DNA of 49,838 nt from Salinivirgaceae bacterium (GCA_017474765.1 JAFVGW010000005.1:1-49838), one strand, 5' to 3'. Shown: positions 7,957 to 16,849, counted from the stretch's first letter. Numbers and translations are program-made. The notes: generated by a model from the letters alone, not told the origin.

Positions 7957-8898
7957 TTATAAAGTTTGTTGCTTAATAGTGCTTTGTTTTATTCCGCCGA
8001 ATGAGAAAAATCTCGGATTATCTTTTGGATCAATGTACTCGCAATTGGCATCGTGCCTGTTAAATTCGGTGGTATAAATATGGTAGGCGCCTTCAACAAC
8101 TACAGTTGCTTTATAAGCCTTGATGTCACCTGTTTTGGGGAATAGCAGGTGGATTCCCAGTAAAGTGCTGCCGTCCTGAATCAAATCACCTTCAACAATA
8201 GTGGCAGAGTTCTTTTCGAAAGAGATTTTCCCGTCTTTTCTGACAATTAAATCGCCATTCGTTTTTGAGTCCGATTCGCCTTTGTTCACATACAATATGG
8301 CGTTTGAACTTATAGTCAGTTCTTTAACCACGTCAATTCGGCCTGCTTCCAGTCGGCCGTTGTCGGTTATGACACCATAATTGGTTAATTGGCCATAGAC
8401 AACCAAAGCCCCGTTTTCGGTAATTGTCAAATCCTGTTTAACTATGGCGTCTTCAGTCTCAATCTCACCGTTAACCGTCAGATGACTCTCGCAGGCAAAC
8501 GTCCCTTCAACTGTCATACAGCCGTTTACAACAACGTTGGGATAGTTCTTCGTTTTGTTTATCAATCCATTTTCAGTGTGTTTTGCGTTGAAGTTGTTGG
8601 CAACCAGCAACTCGCCACCTTCGTTAATGGCAAGGCGTCCATCACCCAGAATTGTGAGATTCCCAGTTGTGTTCAGATGTCCGTTTATCGTAAGAGTGCA
8701 ACCTGGATTTATAGTTACTTCAGTAGCGGTAAGGTTTCCATTTATGGTATAATCAGAGTTTATAACAAGCGTTTCATTCAGGCGTTCGGTGCCGTTTTGC
8801 GATGATGTACTTGTTATTGTTCGGGCAAACAAGCCAGTGTTTGGCATTGAAACTAAAAATGTCAGAAACAGAATAGCGTTAATTTGTCGTGTTCTCAT
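7957..8898 (-). CDS. Shortened paralogue of the 37-residue-repeat protein, no T9SS domain
   Basis: 313 residues with a signal peptide (hydrophobic stretch INAILFLTFLVSMPNTGLFA). It aligns along its length with the downstream T9SS protein: shared GNLT/NGHL beta-rich repeats, two 37-residue repeats (about 140-176 and 177-206), then NAILYVNKGESDS, GDLIV(R/K)K(D/N)GKI, the EYIDP block and FSFGG. It stops 13 residues after FSFGG, exactly where the longer protein begins its linker, the YYRLKQ domain and the sorting domain. The sequence after the stop again resembles the end of the longer gene and its terminator, so an internal deletion of roughly 0.6 kb after duplication is likely. Without the sorting domain the product should remain periplasmic. 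It could be functional or a decaying copy. Confidence 0.75.
   Translation of the reverse strand: MRTRQINAILFLTFLVSMPNTGLFARTITSTSSQNGTERLNETLVINSDYTINGNLTATEVTINPGCTLTINGHLNTTGNLTILGDGRLAINEGGELLVANNFNAKHTENGLINKTKNYPNVVVNGCMTVEGTFACESHLTVNGEIETEDAIVKQDLTITENGALVVYGQLTNYGVITDNGRLEAGRIDVVKELTISSNAILYVNKGESDSKTNGDLIVRKDGKISFEKNSATIVEGDLIQDGSTLLGIHLLFPKTGDIKAYKATVVVEGAYHIYTTEFNRHDANCEYIDPKDNPRFFSFGGIKQSTIKQQTL
8281..8481 (-). repeat. Two in-frame 37-residue repeats in the paralogue
   Basis: Codes residues about 140-206; (L/I)T(V/D)NG openings at residues 140 and 177 keep the same 37-residue register as in the neighbouring gene. Confidence 0.7.
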
Positions 8899-9007
8899 AA
8901 TTTTATTTTTTAATCATTAATAACGTGCCCTATTACGGCAACTGCCGATAAAGGTTTTTAAGTGACGAAAAAATATGATGAGAAACAAAAAGTCGGTGAC
9001 AAACGAT
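8899..9007. other. Short intergenic region, nothing recognised
   Basis: 109 bases between two minus-strand genes. It is AT-rich near 8900-8925 and must contain the upstream region of the repeat-protein paralogue; no clear promoter or terminator hairpin was found. Confidence 0.4.
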
Positions 9008-9730
9008 TTATTCTTTTGAAATTAGGAATTTTTCCGCTTCCGCGATTTTTTCAACCGAGCCAGCATCGAACCAATAGTCGCTGTCATGACGGTAGCCGAT
9101 GATTTTGTGGCTTTCAGCCAGTTTCAGATAGTGCGGAATGATGGGGAAGACATCGTCGGCAGGGAATTTGCTGAACAGCGACGGCGATATGATGTGTATT
9201 CCGCTGAATGCGAATGGTTTAAGTTCTTTGGCCTGGCTGACAATGATTGATTCGCCCGTTTTGTTGTTCTGCCAGCCGCCAAGTTGCCAATCGGCATCAA
9301 AGAGCAGTTGGCGCGAACTCTGGCGGTCGCGGATGGCAAGTGTAGCATCGGCCTTTGAATCAATGTGTTGCTGCATCATTTTCCGCAGATCGATGTTGGT
9401 GAGAATGTCAACGTTGGCAATCACCACAGGCTCACGGCCGCTGAACTGGCTGACGGCTTTTTTCAGTCCGCCGCCAGTGTCGAGCAGCAATTGACTCTCG
9501 TCAGATATTTGAATATCAACGTTATACTTCAGGTTGGCGATGTACGCTTTCGTCATTTCGGCAAAGTGGTGCACGTTAATCACAATGCGAGTGGCGCCAT
9601 TGCCAATAAGCATCTCAATGCAGTGTTGCAGCAGCGTTTTTCCGCAAACTTCCACCAGTGCTTTCGGGCGGTCGTTTGTCAGCGGTCGAAGGCGTGTGCC
9701 CAAACCAGCAGCGAATATCATTGCTTCCAT
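9008..9730 (-). CDS. murU: Sugar-1-phosphate nucleotidyltransferase, probably MurNAc-1-P uridylyltransferase
   Basis: 240-residue single-domain nucleotidyltransferase. The signature GLGTRLRPLTNDRPKAL lies at about residues 9-25, with the metal-binding Asp in VIANVDILTNIDL and a C-terminal YWFDAGSVEKI block. Relatives include RmlA, mannose-1-P guanylyltransferases and MurU. It is the gene after an AmgK-like anomeric sugar kinase; the AmgK-MurU pair makes UDP-MurNAc from recycled MurNAc in Pseudomonas and many Bacteroidota, so MurU is the best call. Specificity rests on context, not motifs. The ATG at 9730 is preferred to the TTG two codons upstream. It is the last gene of the minus-strand operon starting at 16849, after an 86-base gap. 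Confidence 0.8.
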   Translation of the reverse strand: MEAMIFAAGLGTRLRPLTNDRPKALVEVCGKTLLQHCIEMLIGNGATRIVINVHHFAEMTKAYIANLKYNVDIQISDESQLLLDTGGGLKKAVSQFSGREPVVIANVDILTNIDLRKMMQQHIDSKADATLAIRDRQSSRQLLFDADWQLGGWQNNKTGESIIVSQAKELKPFAFSGIHIISPSLFSKFPADDVFPIIPHYLKLAESHKIIGYRHDSDYWFDAGSVEKIAEAEKFLISKE

Positions 9731-9816
9731 AGACAAGGATTGATTAATTGAAGGACTGAATAACCGAATGCGTGATTAACTTATTGATACTCTTGTTCGT
9801 AATTCATAATTCGTAA
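9731..9816. repeat. Gap with ATTCATAATTCGTAATTAATTATG palindromic AT repeat
   Basis: The 9800-9830 stretch repeats ATTCATAATT / AATTATGAATT in both orientations. It overlaps the final codons of the AmgK-RapZ gene, so that protein's last residues (HN) are encoded by the repeat. Related GAATTATGAGTTACG text occurs near 45.53 kb. Confidence 0.5.
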
Positions 9817-11223
9817 TTAATTATGAATTCCAAGTTCCCTATGAATCAGTCTAACCCGCACATTGAACTTCTTGCCAATTTGTTCGGCAAAGTTCTGCGC
9901 GCAGTAGACCGAGCGGTGCTGGCCGCCAGTGCAGCCGAAACTCACCATCAGGTTTTTGAAGCCGCGCCGCTGGTAAGTCTCAATGGTGGGCTCAACAATC
10001 TCGATGGCTTTGGCCAGAAAATCGTCGATGGTCGAGTTGGCTTTTAGGAAATCGATGACTGGCTGGTCGCGGCCTGTGAGTGATTTATACTCGTCGTAGC
10101 GGCCAGGATTGTGCTGTCCGCGGCAGTCGAACACAAATCCGCCACCGTTTTCCGAGTCGGCGGGGATGCCCTTTTTGTACGAGAAACTGTAAACCGTAAT
10201 GGTCAGGCCGTCGTAGTTGTCGGGAACGGGTTCGGCAATGTCAATCTTGCTTGCAATTGCTTCAATATAAGGCAGATTGATGAATTTCAGCGCCAGCAGG
10301 TCTTTCAAGTTTTTCACAGCCGCAGGAATGCTCTCAATGAAGTGCTTTTTCTTTTCGTAGTAGCCCCTAAATCCGTATGCTCCAAGTACTTGCAGTGTGC
10401 GAATCAGTGCAAACAGTTTGAACTCGCGGAATAGTTGTTCGCGGTTGGCGGGGATAAGCTTCTGCAGGGCATCTATATAACTGTCGAACAGCTCGTTACG
10501 CAGTGCTTCGCTGAACTTCGCTTTGGCCTGATAGAGCAGCGATGCCACATCGTACATCAGTGGGCCGCGTTTGCCGCCTTGAAAATCAATGTAATAAGGT
10601 TCGCCATTCTTCAGCATGATATTGCGCGACTGGAAATCGCGGAACATGAAGAACTGGCAGTCAGCGCTTGCGGCAGCTTGTTTGATGGTCTCAAAGTCGG
10701 CTTCGAGTTTCAGTTCGTCGAAATCAATGTGCGCGTTCTTTAAAAAGCAGTATTTGAAATAGTTAAGGTCCCACTGAATGGCCGTCTGGTCGAAATCGGG
10801 CGACCCGATGCAGAGTGAGTAATCGATGTTGCGGCCAGCCACAACCTGCATTCGGGCCAAGTCGGTCAGCACGCGCTTGTAGAGTTGCACAAGGTGTTCG
10901 TCGGGTGCGCCGTTGGCTTCCACAACAAGGTTGTAGAGCGGTTCCGAGCCAAGGTCTTCAACCAGATAGCAAGTACGGTCGGCGCTTACGGCCAAAACTT
11001 TCGGCACATTTACGCCCGCATCGGCGAAAGCCAGGGTGAAAGCAAAGTATGCTTCGTTTTCAGCCACATTCGGGTTGTAGGCGGCCATCACCGTGCGCTG
11101 GTCGTCGGCCGTCAGTCGGAAATACTGCCTGTCGGACCCAGAGCGGGGCAGGGGCGTGGTTTTCAGAATTTTATGGCCGCTCCAATCAGCCAGCAGTTTA
11201 TCAATATTGTCGTAAGGCTGCAT
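9817..11223 (-). CDS. amgK: AmgK-like sugar kinase fused to RapZ C-terminal domain
   Basis: 468-residue two-domain protein. Residues about 1-320 are an aminoglycoside-phosphotransferase-fold kinase: catalytic-loop segment FRDFQSRNIMLKNG, metal-binding YYIDFQGGKRGPLMYDVASLL. This matches AmgK, the anomeric MurNAc/GlcNAc kinase. Residues about 335-468 match the C-terminal domain of RapZ (VFDCRGQHNPGRYDEY, LTGRDQPVIDFL, FGCTGGQHRSVYCAQNFAEQI, HRELG). In E. coli that domain binds glucosamine-6-phosphate and RNA; the RapZ N-terminal P-loop domain is absent here. The start codon is 2 bases after the STAS gene stop, implying translational coupling. With the next gene it should turn MurNAc into UDP-MurNAc. 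The RapZ domain may sense amino-sugar phosphate; that is inference. Confidence 0.85.
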   Translation of the reverse strand: MQPYDNIDKLLADWSGHKILKTTPLPRSGSDRQYFRLTADDQRTVMAAYNPNVAENEAYFAFTLAFADAGVNVPKVLAVSADRTCYLVEDLGSEPLYNLVVEANGAPDEHLVQLYKRVLTDLARMQVVAGRNIDYSLCIGSPDFDQTAIQWDLNYFKYCFLKNAHIDFDELKLEADFETIKQAAASADCQFFMFRDFQSRNIMLKNGEPYYIDFQGGKRGPLMYDVASLLYQAKAKFSEALRNELFDSYIDALQKLIPANREQLFREFKLFALIRTLQVLGAYGFRGYYEKKKHFIESIPAAVKNLKDLLALKFINLPYIEAIASKIDIAEPVPDNYDGLTITVYSFSYKKGIPADSENGGGFVFDCRGQHNPGRYDEYKSLTGRDQPVIDFLKANSTIDDFLAKAIEIVEPTIETYQRRGFKNLMVSFGCTGGQHRSVYCAQNFAEQIGKKFNVRVRLIHRELGIHN

Positions 11224-11225
11224 GG

Positions 11226-11570
11226 TTACAGCGATGCTTTGGCTTCGTCGAGTGTCGGATAAATGTCAAGAATCTGATTCATGTGTGTCAGAACAATGAC
11301 GTTGGTCACCGCGCTGCTCATGTTGCAGAACCGCACTTTGCAGTTGTTGTTGCGCCCATGGTTGAAGATGCTCAGCAGAGTGCCCAGTCCGGTGCTGTCA
11401 ATCAGGTCGATGCAGCTCATATCGACGATTAGGTTCAGATAAACATGCTGGTCGATAACGGCGTTTATCTGCGACTTGAACTCACTGTCGTTGCTGATTG
11501 TCAGCCTGCGATTGTCAGGTTTCGGCGTTGCAATGGCGCAACCTGCAATCTGATTGTTAATTTCCATCAT
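11226..11570 (-). CDS. STAS-domain protein (anti-sigma-factor-antagonist type)
   Basis: 114-residue stand-alone STAS domain. The conserved phosphorylation segment is intact ([27 protein letters not shown] with Ser about residue 58), as in SpoIIAA/RsbV-type switches. Its ATG overlaps the stop of the hybrid histidine kinase by 4 bases (ATGA), and its own stop is 2 bases before the kinase-RapZ gene, so it lies inside a coupled operon. No anti-sigma HATPase kinase is adjacent; the SpoIIE-type phosphatase at 40.6-43.2 kb could be a partner in trans. The partner and output are unknown. Confidence 0.88.
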   Translation of the reverse strand: MMEINNQIAGCAIATPKPDNRRLTISNDSEFKSQINAVIDQHVYLNLIVDMSCIDLIDSTGLGTLLSIFNHGRNNNCKVRFCNMSSAVTNVIVLTHMNQILDIYPTLDEAKASL

Positions 11571-13849
11571 AGTAGAGTTTTTTTTAAGGTTTCTATTTCA
11601 GTTAGTACGTCGGTGCTGACCGACAAGAAATTGGTAACTATTTTCTGATAAAGTTCGAAGTCATCGCCATCTTTCGCTTTCACTTCGAGTTCGGCCATAT
11701 CGGCGCGCAGGGCTTCAATTCCCATCAGCGCCACCGACGATTTGGTTTTGTGCGCAATGGCCGAAAGTTGCTTATAATCTTTGTCTTGCAGCGCTTTCTC
11801 GAGGCCGACGAGCAAGGTCGGGAGTTGTTGGATGAAAACATCGATAAGTTCTTTCTTGAATTTCTCGTCGCCGCCTGTCACAGAATCCAGATGCGCAGGG
11901 TCAATATGTTTGTATTTTATTGTCTCGGCGGTTGCGTCGGTGGCATTGCTGGCAACTGCGGCATTCGATGAATTTTGCACACCGATATGCTTGTAAATCA
12001 TATTGATAAGGTCCTGTGTCTCGAAGGGTTTCGAAATGTAGTCGTCCATGCCTGCGCCGATGCACTTTTCCTTTTCGCCCTTGATGGCGGCTGCAGTGAG
12101 TGCAATAATCGGGATGGTGCGTTTTTCCTGGTCGTCCATTTTACGGATGATGGAAGTGGCTGTGTATCCGTCCATTTCAGGCATGTGAAGGTCCATCAGA
12201 ATCAGGTCGAAATTCTCTTTGTTCACAAGGTCGATAACCACTTTGCCATTGGGGGCAATCATCAGGTTAAAGTCTTTCTTCAGTATTGTCTTGACAAACA
12301 ATTGGTTAATCTCGTTATCCTCAGCCAGCAGAATGTTTGGCGTGTGGTCGGGCGCGAAGTTTGAGGCCGAATTGTTGTTCTCTGTCGGAACTTCGTTTTC
12401 TTTCTTGGGTGTACCATGTTTGTAACTGATTCTCAGGTCGAAAGTGCTGCCTTTGCCGTCTTCGCTTGTCAGCAGAATGTCGCCGTCCTGCATTTTCGCA
12501 AGTTGTTTCGAGATGGTCAGCCCGAGGCCTGTTCCGCCATACTTGCGGGTTGTGTCGCTCGATGCTTGCGAGAAACTTGAGAAGATGAGTTCCTGTTTCT
12601 CTTTCGGGATACCGATGCCAGTGTCGCGCACTGCAAAACTCAATTCGCTTGAATCTTCGTCTTGCCGCAAAACTCTTATAGTCAGTGTGATACCGCCATA
12701 TTCGGTGAATTTCAGAGCGTTGCCGAGCAGATTGTTCAGAATCTGGTTCAGTCGGGTAGGGTCGCCGATGACGTTTCTCGGCACATTCTTGTCGATGTTG
12801 GTTCTGAAGTAGAGTCCCTTGTTCTCTGTCGACATCTTGTATGTGGCGGTCAAGTTGCTGATAATCTTGTCCAAATCGAAGTCGATTTTCTCGATTTCCA
12901 TCTTTCCGGCCTCAATTTTCGAGAAGTCGAGAATGTCGTTGATGATGACAAGCAGGTTGTTGGCCGATATGGTGATGTTGTCGAGGAATGTCTTTTGGTC
13001 GGGTGTTAAATTGGTGTCGTTCAGCAGTTTTGCCATGCCTATCACACCGTTCATCGGGGTGCGGATTTCGTGGCTCATGTTGGCAAGGAACTGGTCTTTG
13101 ATTTTTGCAAGGTTTTCTGCCTGTTCCTTGGCCAGCGTCAGGTCAATGTTCTGCTTTTTTATCTGTTTAATCATCGAGTTGAAGCCTTTCATCAACTCGC
13201 CAATCTCATCGTTCCGTTTTTCGGTCTCTTTTATCTGATAATCAGATACATCCGACATGTCGCGCATGGTGTGTGTCAGGCTGATTATCGGCACCGATAT
13301 GGCTTTCTGCAAGCCTTTCGATAGAATAAGAGCGATAATTATGGTGGTGAGAAGCATTAGCAGATAGACCTTTACAAACCTGCTTATGCGGTCTTTGTAA
13401 CTCTCAAGGCTGGTCTGCATGAAAATGGAGCCGATTTTCTCATCGTCGAGGATGATGTTGCGGCTCACAAGCAGGTCGTTGCCTGAGAAGGCGAATGTGT
13501 CGCGCTCCGAAATGAAATCAAGGTGAGTCTTGCTGTAGTCGGGGCTTTTGGCGTATTCTGCAAAAAGATTGTTGTTGTTGTCGTAGATGCGCGCCACCAG
13601 AATGTCTTTGTCCACAACCAGCGTATGTAGCACTGTTTGAGCGTCGTACGGATAGTCGAACATCAGGTTGGCCGTGTTGTTGTCGCCCACAACATCGGCC
13701 AGGATGGTTGTGTTGTTCAGCATCTGCTGGCGGTATTGGGCTTTGTCGTACTGGCCGAAAATAAGCCCTGCCACAATCAGCGACATGATGCTGATGGCAA
13801 CCACCATTGTGGTTATCTTGGACCGAATCGGTAAATCTTTAAAATTCAT
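11567..13849 (-). CDS. Hybrid histidine kinase: CHASE8-like sensor, HAMP, HisKA, HATPase, receiver, HPt
   Basis: 760-residue inner-membrane phosphorelay protein. The first membrane segment is about residues 12-32. The periplasmic segment (about 33-155; [22 protein letters not shown] ... [15 protein letters not shown]) resembles the CHASE8 sensor of YfiN. A second membrane segment (about 158-178) and HAMP follow. Kinase motifs: His about 260 in [12 protein letters not shown]-box [25 protein letters not shown]. The receiver phospho-acceptor Asp is about 553 ([13 protein letters not shown]), and the C-terminal HPt His is about 700 ([14 protein letters not shown]). No DNA-binding output is fused, so phosphate must pass elsewhere. 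ATG at 13849 ([11 protein letters not shown]) fits better than the start nine codons upstream; either overlaps the yfiR-like gene. Confidence 0.92.
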   Translation of the reverse strand: MNFKDLPIRSKITTMVVAISIMSLIVAGLIFGQYDKAQYRQQMLNNTTILADVVGDNNTANLMFDYPYDAQTVLHTLVVDKDILVARIYDNNNNLFAEYAKSPDYSKTHLDFISERDTFAFSGNDLLVSRNIILDDEKIGSIFMQTSLESYKDRISRFVKVYLLMLLTTIIIALILSKGLQKAISVPIISLTHTMRDMSDVSDYQIKETEKRNDEIGELMKGFNSMIKQIKKQNIDLTLAKEQAENLAKIKDQFLANMSHEIRTPMNGVIGMAKLLNDTNLTPDQKTFLDNITISANNLLVIINDILDFSKIEAGKMEIEKIDFDLDKIISNLTATYKMSTENKGLYFRTNIDKNVPRNVIGDPTRLNQILNNLLGNALKFTEYGGITLTIRVLRQDEDSSELSFAVRDTGIGIPKEKQELIFSSFSQASSDTTRKYGGTGLGLTISKQLAKMQDGDILLTSEDGKGSTFDLRISYKHGTPKKENEVPTENNNSASNFAPDHTPNILLAEDNEINQLFVKTILKKDFNLMIAPNGKVVIDLVNKENFDLILMDLHMPEMDGYTATSIIRKMDDQEKRTIPIIALTAAAIKGEKEKCIGAGMDDYISKPFETQDLINMIYKHIGVQNSSNAAVASNATDATAETIKYKHIDPAHLDSVTGGDEKFKKELIDVFIQQLPTLLVGLEKALQDKDYKQLSAIAHKTKSSVALMGIEALRADMAELEVKAKDGDDFELYQKIVTNFLSVSTDVLTEIETLKKTLL

Positions 13850-14390
13850 CTTCTTTGGTTGAGATAATTTTGGCAAGCAGCAGCAGTTTCGGACTTATTT
13901 TAATTTTGATGTCGGCCGCCACGTCTTTGTTTATTTCAAACTGGCGCTCAGAGAATTGCGGCATGAAGTTGATTACGCCGCCCATCTCGCAGAAATCGCG
14001 AATCTCGTCGCCAATGGTCACAACCGACAGGTTTTTAGTCTTTTCAAAAACCTGCAGCACCTCATGTTGCTTGATGCCCGACATAATCAGAATATGGCAT
14101 TTCTCAATTTCAGCCAAATGGTTTATCCGTTTGATTTTCCAGTCTTTGCCGTTGGCTTTGCGCCCAATCATGGTCTTTTCGAGAATGATTCCGAACGGGT
14201 CGTTCTTGTAGACATAAAGATAGATGGTGTCGCCAGAAATGTAGTCGGCGGGCCATTCAATGAATTTGGCAAAGTTGAAAATGTAGGCCGCCTTCACCTC
14301 GTACTCCGAATATTGTGCGTTTGCCTTTGTTGCTGACAGACAGATGATTGCTGTTACAAAGGCCGCAATGTATAATTTGATGCTCTTCAT
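13839..14390 (-). CDS. YfiR family periplasmic protein (DUF4154)
   Basis: 183 residues with a Sec signal peptide ([20 protein letters not shown], cut after NAQ). The mature part shows the YfiR family pattern: [20 protein letters not shown] near the N-terminus, [18 protein letters not shown], and the C-terminal [38 protein letters not shown]. In Pseudomonas, YfiR is the periplasmic inhibitor that binds the sensor domain of YfiN and is released through the OmpA-type lipoprotein YfiB. Here its 3' end overlaps the next gene, a kinase with a YfiN-like sensor, and the preceding gene, 5 bases away, ends in an OmpA domain. A repressor of the kinase is the natural inference. Confidence 0.88.
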   Translation of the reverse strand: MKSIKLYIAAFVTAIICLSATKANAQYSEYEVKAAYIFNFAKFIEWPADYISGDTIYLYVYKNDPFGIILEKTMIGRKANGKDWKIKRINHLAEIEKCHILIMSGIKQHEVLQVFEKTKNLSVVTIGDEIRDFCEMGGVINFMPQFSERQFEINKDVAADIKIKISPKLLLLAKIISTKEDEF

Positions 14391-14395
14391 AACAG

Positions 14396-16849
14396 TTAGT
14401 TTTTAAGTTCGAAAAGATTAATCTCGACACGACGGTAGTTCATGTCTTTTGTCTTGCTGTCGTATATGCCGTGCTCGGTCGATTCGCCGTGCCCCTGCGT
14501 GATGATTTTCCGCCCGTCGACGTTGTAGTTCAGCAGATATTTGAGCACGTTTTGCGCTCGTTTCTGCGACAGGTTGAGGTTGTGCGACTGCTCGCCGCGA
14601 GTGTCGGCATAGCCATTGATTTCCGCACCTATTGACGGATTGTCAATCAGCAGTTCGATTATCGGCTGCAGGCTTTTCTTGGCTTCGGCTGTCAGTTCGC
14701 TTTCGTCGATACTATAATATATTGTATGCGTGTGTATCGTTTTCCGCTGTTCGGGCTGCGATATTTTGAACAGAGCCATATTTGGAGCGTCCTGGCGGCT
14801 GGCTTTTCCTCCATTGTGCGTGTGAATGTCGAATCGGCTCAGGTCAATCGGTTCGGCGGTGTAGAACGTATCTTTTCCGATAATCTGCATTGTCGCCGAT
14901 TTGCTCTTGATGCCATCGGTATAGAAGTGAGTCTCGGCCACCTTGTCTTTCTGCTTGGTGTTGGCGTCGAGGATGCTTAATGTCACGGGGTCATTGGTGT
15001 TGATGGCGTCCTCAATCATGTTCAGCAACTCGTCGGTGTTTTTGTTCAGTTGTTTTTGATTGTCAGTGGTATTGTTGTAAGAGAGTTTGCTGATGGTGTC
15101 CGATGTCTGGATGATGTTCTCCACCAGTTCGAGCAGGTGCTCGTAGTATTGAGGCTGCTGAACGTCAAGGTTTTGCGTTATGGAGTCGGCCTCTGGCGTT
15201 TTGTAGATGTCGTAGAACACGTTGTTGACTGTCACTTCCTCGCCAATCTCCTTGTTATTCAGCGTGATAGGTGTCAGTGTTATCTCTTGGTACAACTCAT
15301 AAAAATAGTTCTGGTAAGGAATGTGAATGTTGATGAGTTGCGGCATGAAGTTGGGCGTTGAGATGACCAGCTGATAGTTTTTTGCTGGCGGGAAAATCAG
15401 CAGATACTTTCCCGTTTTTGGGTCGGGAGCGTACACATATTTAATCTGTTGCTGAGTGTTCTTGTCATACACCTTTATGTCGAATTTCACAGGCTTTGCG
15501 GGGTGTCCAGCCTTGACCGTTCCTTTCACAAGCGTTAGCGGTATGGGGTCTTTGTACGCAACTTTCAGAATCGAGTGAATGCCGTAGGGATTGTTGCTCG
15601 CCGACGAGAAATAGCCGCATTCGCCGCTCGCGTTCAGCACAAACGACAAATCGTCGCGGGTGGTGTTGGTGAATCCCATGTTTTCAGGTGTTGACCAGTT
15701 GTTTCCGCTCCTGATGGTTTTGAAAATGTCGCATCCGCCAATTGTGATGTGGCCTCCCGAACTGAAAAACAGCGTGTTACCATCGTAGTGGATGTATGGC
15801 GACTTCTCATCGAACTTGGTGTTCACCTTGTCGCCGAGGTTCACCGGGTCGTCCCAGTCGCCCTTTTTGTTCAGAGTCGACACGTAGATGTCGCTTCCGC
15901 CGAGGCCGCCAGGACGGTCGCTCGCAAAATAGAGTTTTGTTCCGTCGGGCGTGATGCTCACCGCACCCTCGCAGTATGGCGTGTTGATGTTTTTGTTGAG
16001 TTTCTTGATGTTGTCCACCATATGCCCATGAAGCGAGCCCGAGTAGATGTCCATATTCAGCTCTTGGCCGATGTTGAGGAAAATTGTGCCGCCGTCAGGC
16101 GAAAGGCCCGCAAGTTTGATGGTTTGGCTCTGTAGTTTGTGGTCGAGGGTGAGGGCAAGTTCCTCGGCTGGCAGCCAGGCTCCCGACTGGTCTTTCGACG
16201 AAATCATTATGTGGGTTGTGGTCTCAATGCCTTTCCCGATGCCCGATTCGCGCATGAACAGCATTATGCTTTCGTCGGCGCTGATTAGCGGATTATAGTC
16301 GGATTCAATGCTTAGCGTCTTTGAAATTGGCTCAATGTCAACCTTGTATGGCTGGCTGGTGATTTTGATTGCATTGTTGCAGACAGCAATCATCCGCTTG
16401 CAGTGGTTCAGTTTGTTAAGGTCGGCCTTGTCGCTTTTGGCTGTTTTGGTGATGTAGGTGTTATATTCCTTAATTGCGTCTTCAAACCTGTAAACCAGAT
16501 GGTAGGCGTCGCCAAGATTCCATATCACATCGTTTGAAATGAGATTCCCCGCCGAAACGCTGACGTCTTCAAGATATTCAACGGCTTTGTTCGCATCGTT
16601 TTTCTCCGATTTCAGATAGCAAAGGCCGATTTTGTAACGCAGATTGATGTCGTCGATGACCGAATCGAGTTGCATGTAAATCGGCAGAGCCTTGTCGTAT
16701 TGGCCCGCATCATACAGATTGTTGGCATTTTTCAACTGCCGACGCTCAGTTTGAGTGTATTGAGCCTCAGCGTTTTGCACAACAACGGCAAGTAGTACGA
16801 CGCAGGCGGTCCGAATGGCAATATTCCTAAATAGATGTCTGTTAGTCAT
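14396..16849 (-). CDS. PD40 / OmpA-domain envelope protein with TPR and regulatory-like domain
   Basis: 817 residues. Signal peptide (IRTACVVLLAVVVQNAEAQ). TPR-like helices at about 40-150 (LYDAGQYDKALPIYMQLD). A PD40/WD40-like propeller at about 180-430 with repeats of the form LYFASDRPGGLGGSDIYVS and LFFSSGGHITIGGCDIFK. A carboxypeptidase-regulatory-like beta domain at about 440-540 (LVKGTVKAGHPAKPVKFDIKVYD). The C-terminal OmpA domain binds peptidoglycan (ISPEINGYADTRG-like block IGAEINGYADTRGEQSHN, then RRVEINLF). The domain order equals that of PorE of the T9SS, but no lipobox is seen. It is the first gene of the operon with yfiR-like and kinase genes, so it may be the YfiB-like wall sensor. 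A paralogue of the same architecture lies 2 kb away on the opposite strand. Confidence 0.88.
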   Translation of the reverse strand: MTNRHLFRNIAIRTACVVLLAVVVQNAEAQYTQTERRQLKNANNLYDAGQYDKALPIYMQLDSVIDDINLRYKIGLCYLKSEKNDANKAVEYLEDVSVSAGNLISNDVIWNLGDAYHLVYRFEDAIKEYNTYITKTAKSDKADLNKLNHCKRMIAVCNNAIKITSQPYKVDIEPISKTLSIESDYNPLISADESIMLFMRESGIGKGIETTTHIMISSKDQSGAWLPAEELALTLDHKLQSQTIKLAGLSPDGGTIFLNIGQELNMDIYSGSLHGHMVDNIKKLNKNINTPYCEGAVSITPDGTKLYFASDRPGGLGGSDIYVSTLNKKGDWDDPVNLGDKVNTKFDEKSPYIHYDGNTLFFSSGGHITIGGCDIFKTIRSGNNWSTPENMGFTNTTRDDLSFVLNASGECGYFSSASNNPYGIHSILKVAYKDPIPLTLVKGTVKAGHPAKPVKFDIKVYDKNTQQQIKYVYAPDPKTGKYLLIFPPAKNYQLVISTPNFMPQLINIHIPYQNYFYELYQEITLTPITLNNKEIGEEVTVNNVFYDIYKTPEADSITQNLDVQQPQYYEHLLELVENIIQTSDTISKLSYNNTTDNQKQLNKNTDELLNMIEDAINTNDPVTLSILDANTKQKDKVAETHFYTDGIKSKSATMQIIGKDTFYTAEPIDLSRFDIHTHNGGKASRQDAPNMALFKISQPEQRKTIHTHTIYYSIDESELTAEAKKSLQPIIELLIDNPSIGAEINGYADTRGEQSHNLNLSQKRAQNVLKYLLNYNVDGRKIITQGHGESTEHGIYDSKTKDMNYRRVEINLFELKN

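Noticed and set aside
9784..9830. Palindromic AT tract read as an attachment site or operator
   Set aside because: It matches the low-complexity intergenic repeat style seen in other gaps; no integrase or regulator is near.
11567..13849. A c-di-GMP (GGDEF) enzyme expected next to YfiR
   Set aside because: No GGDEF, EAL or related motif exists in the operon; the sensor is fused to HisKA-HATPase-REC-HPt instead.
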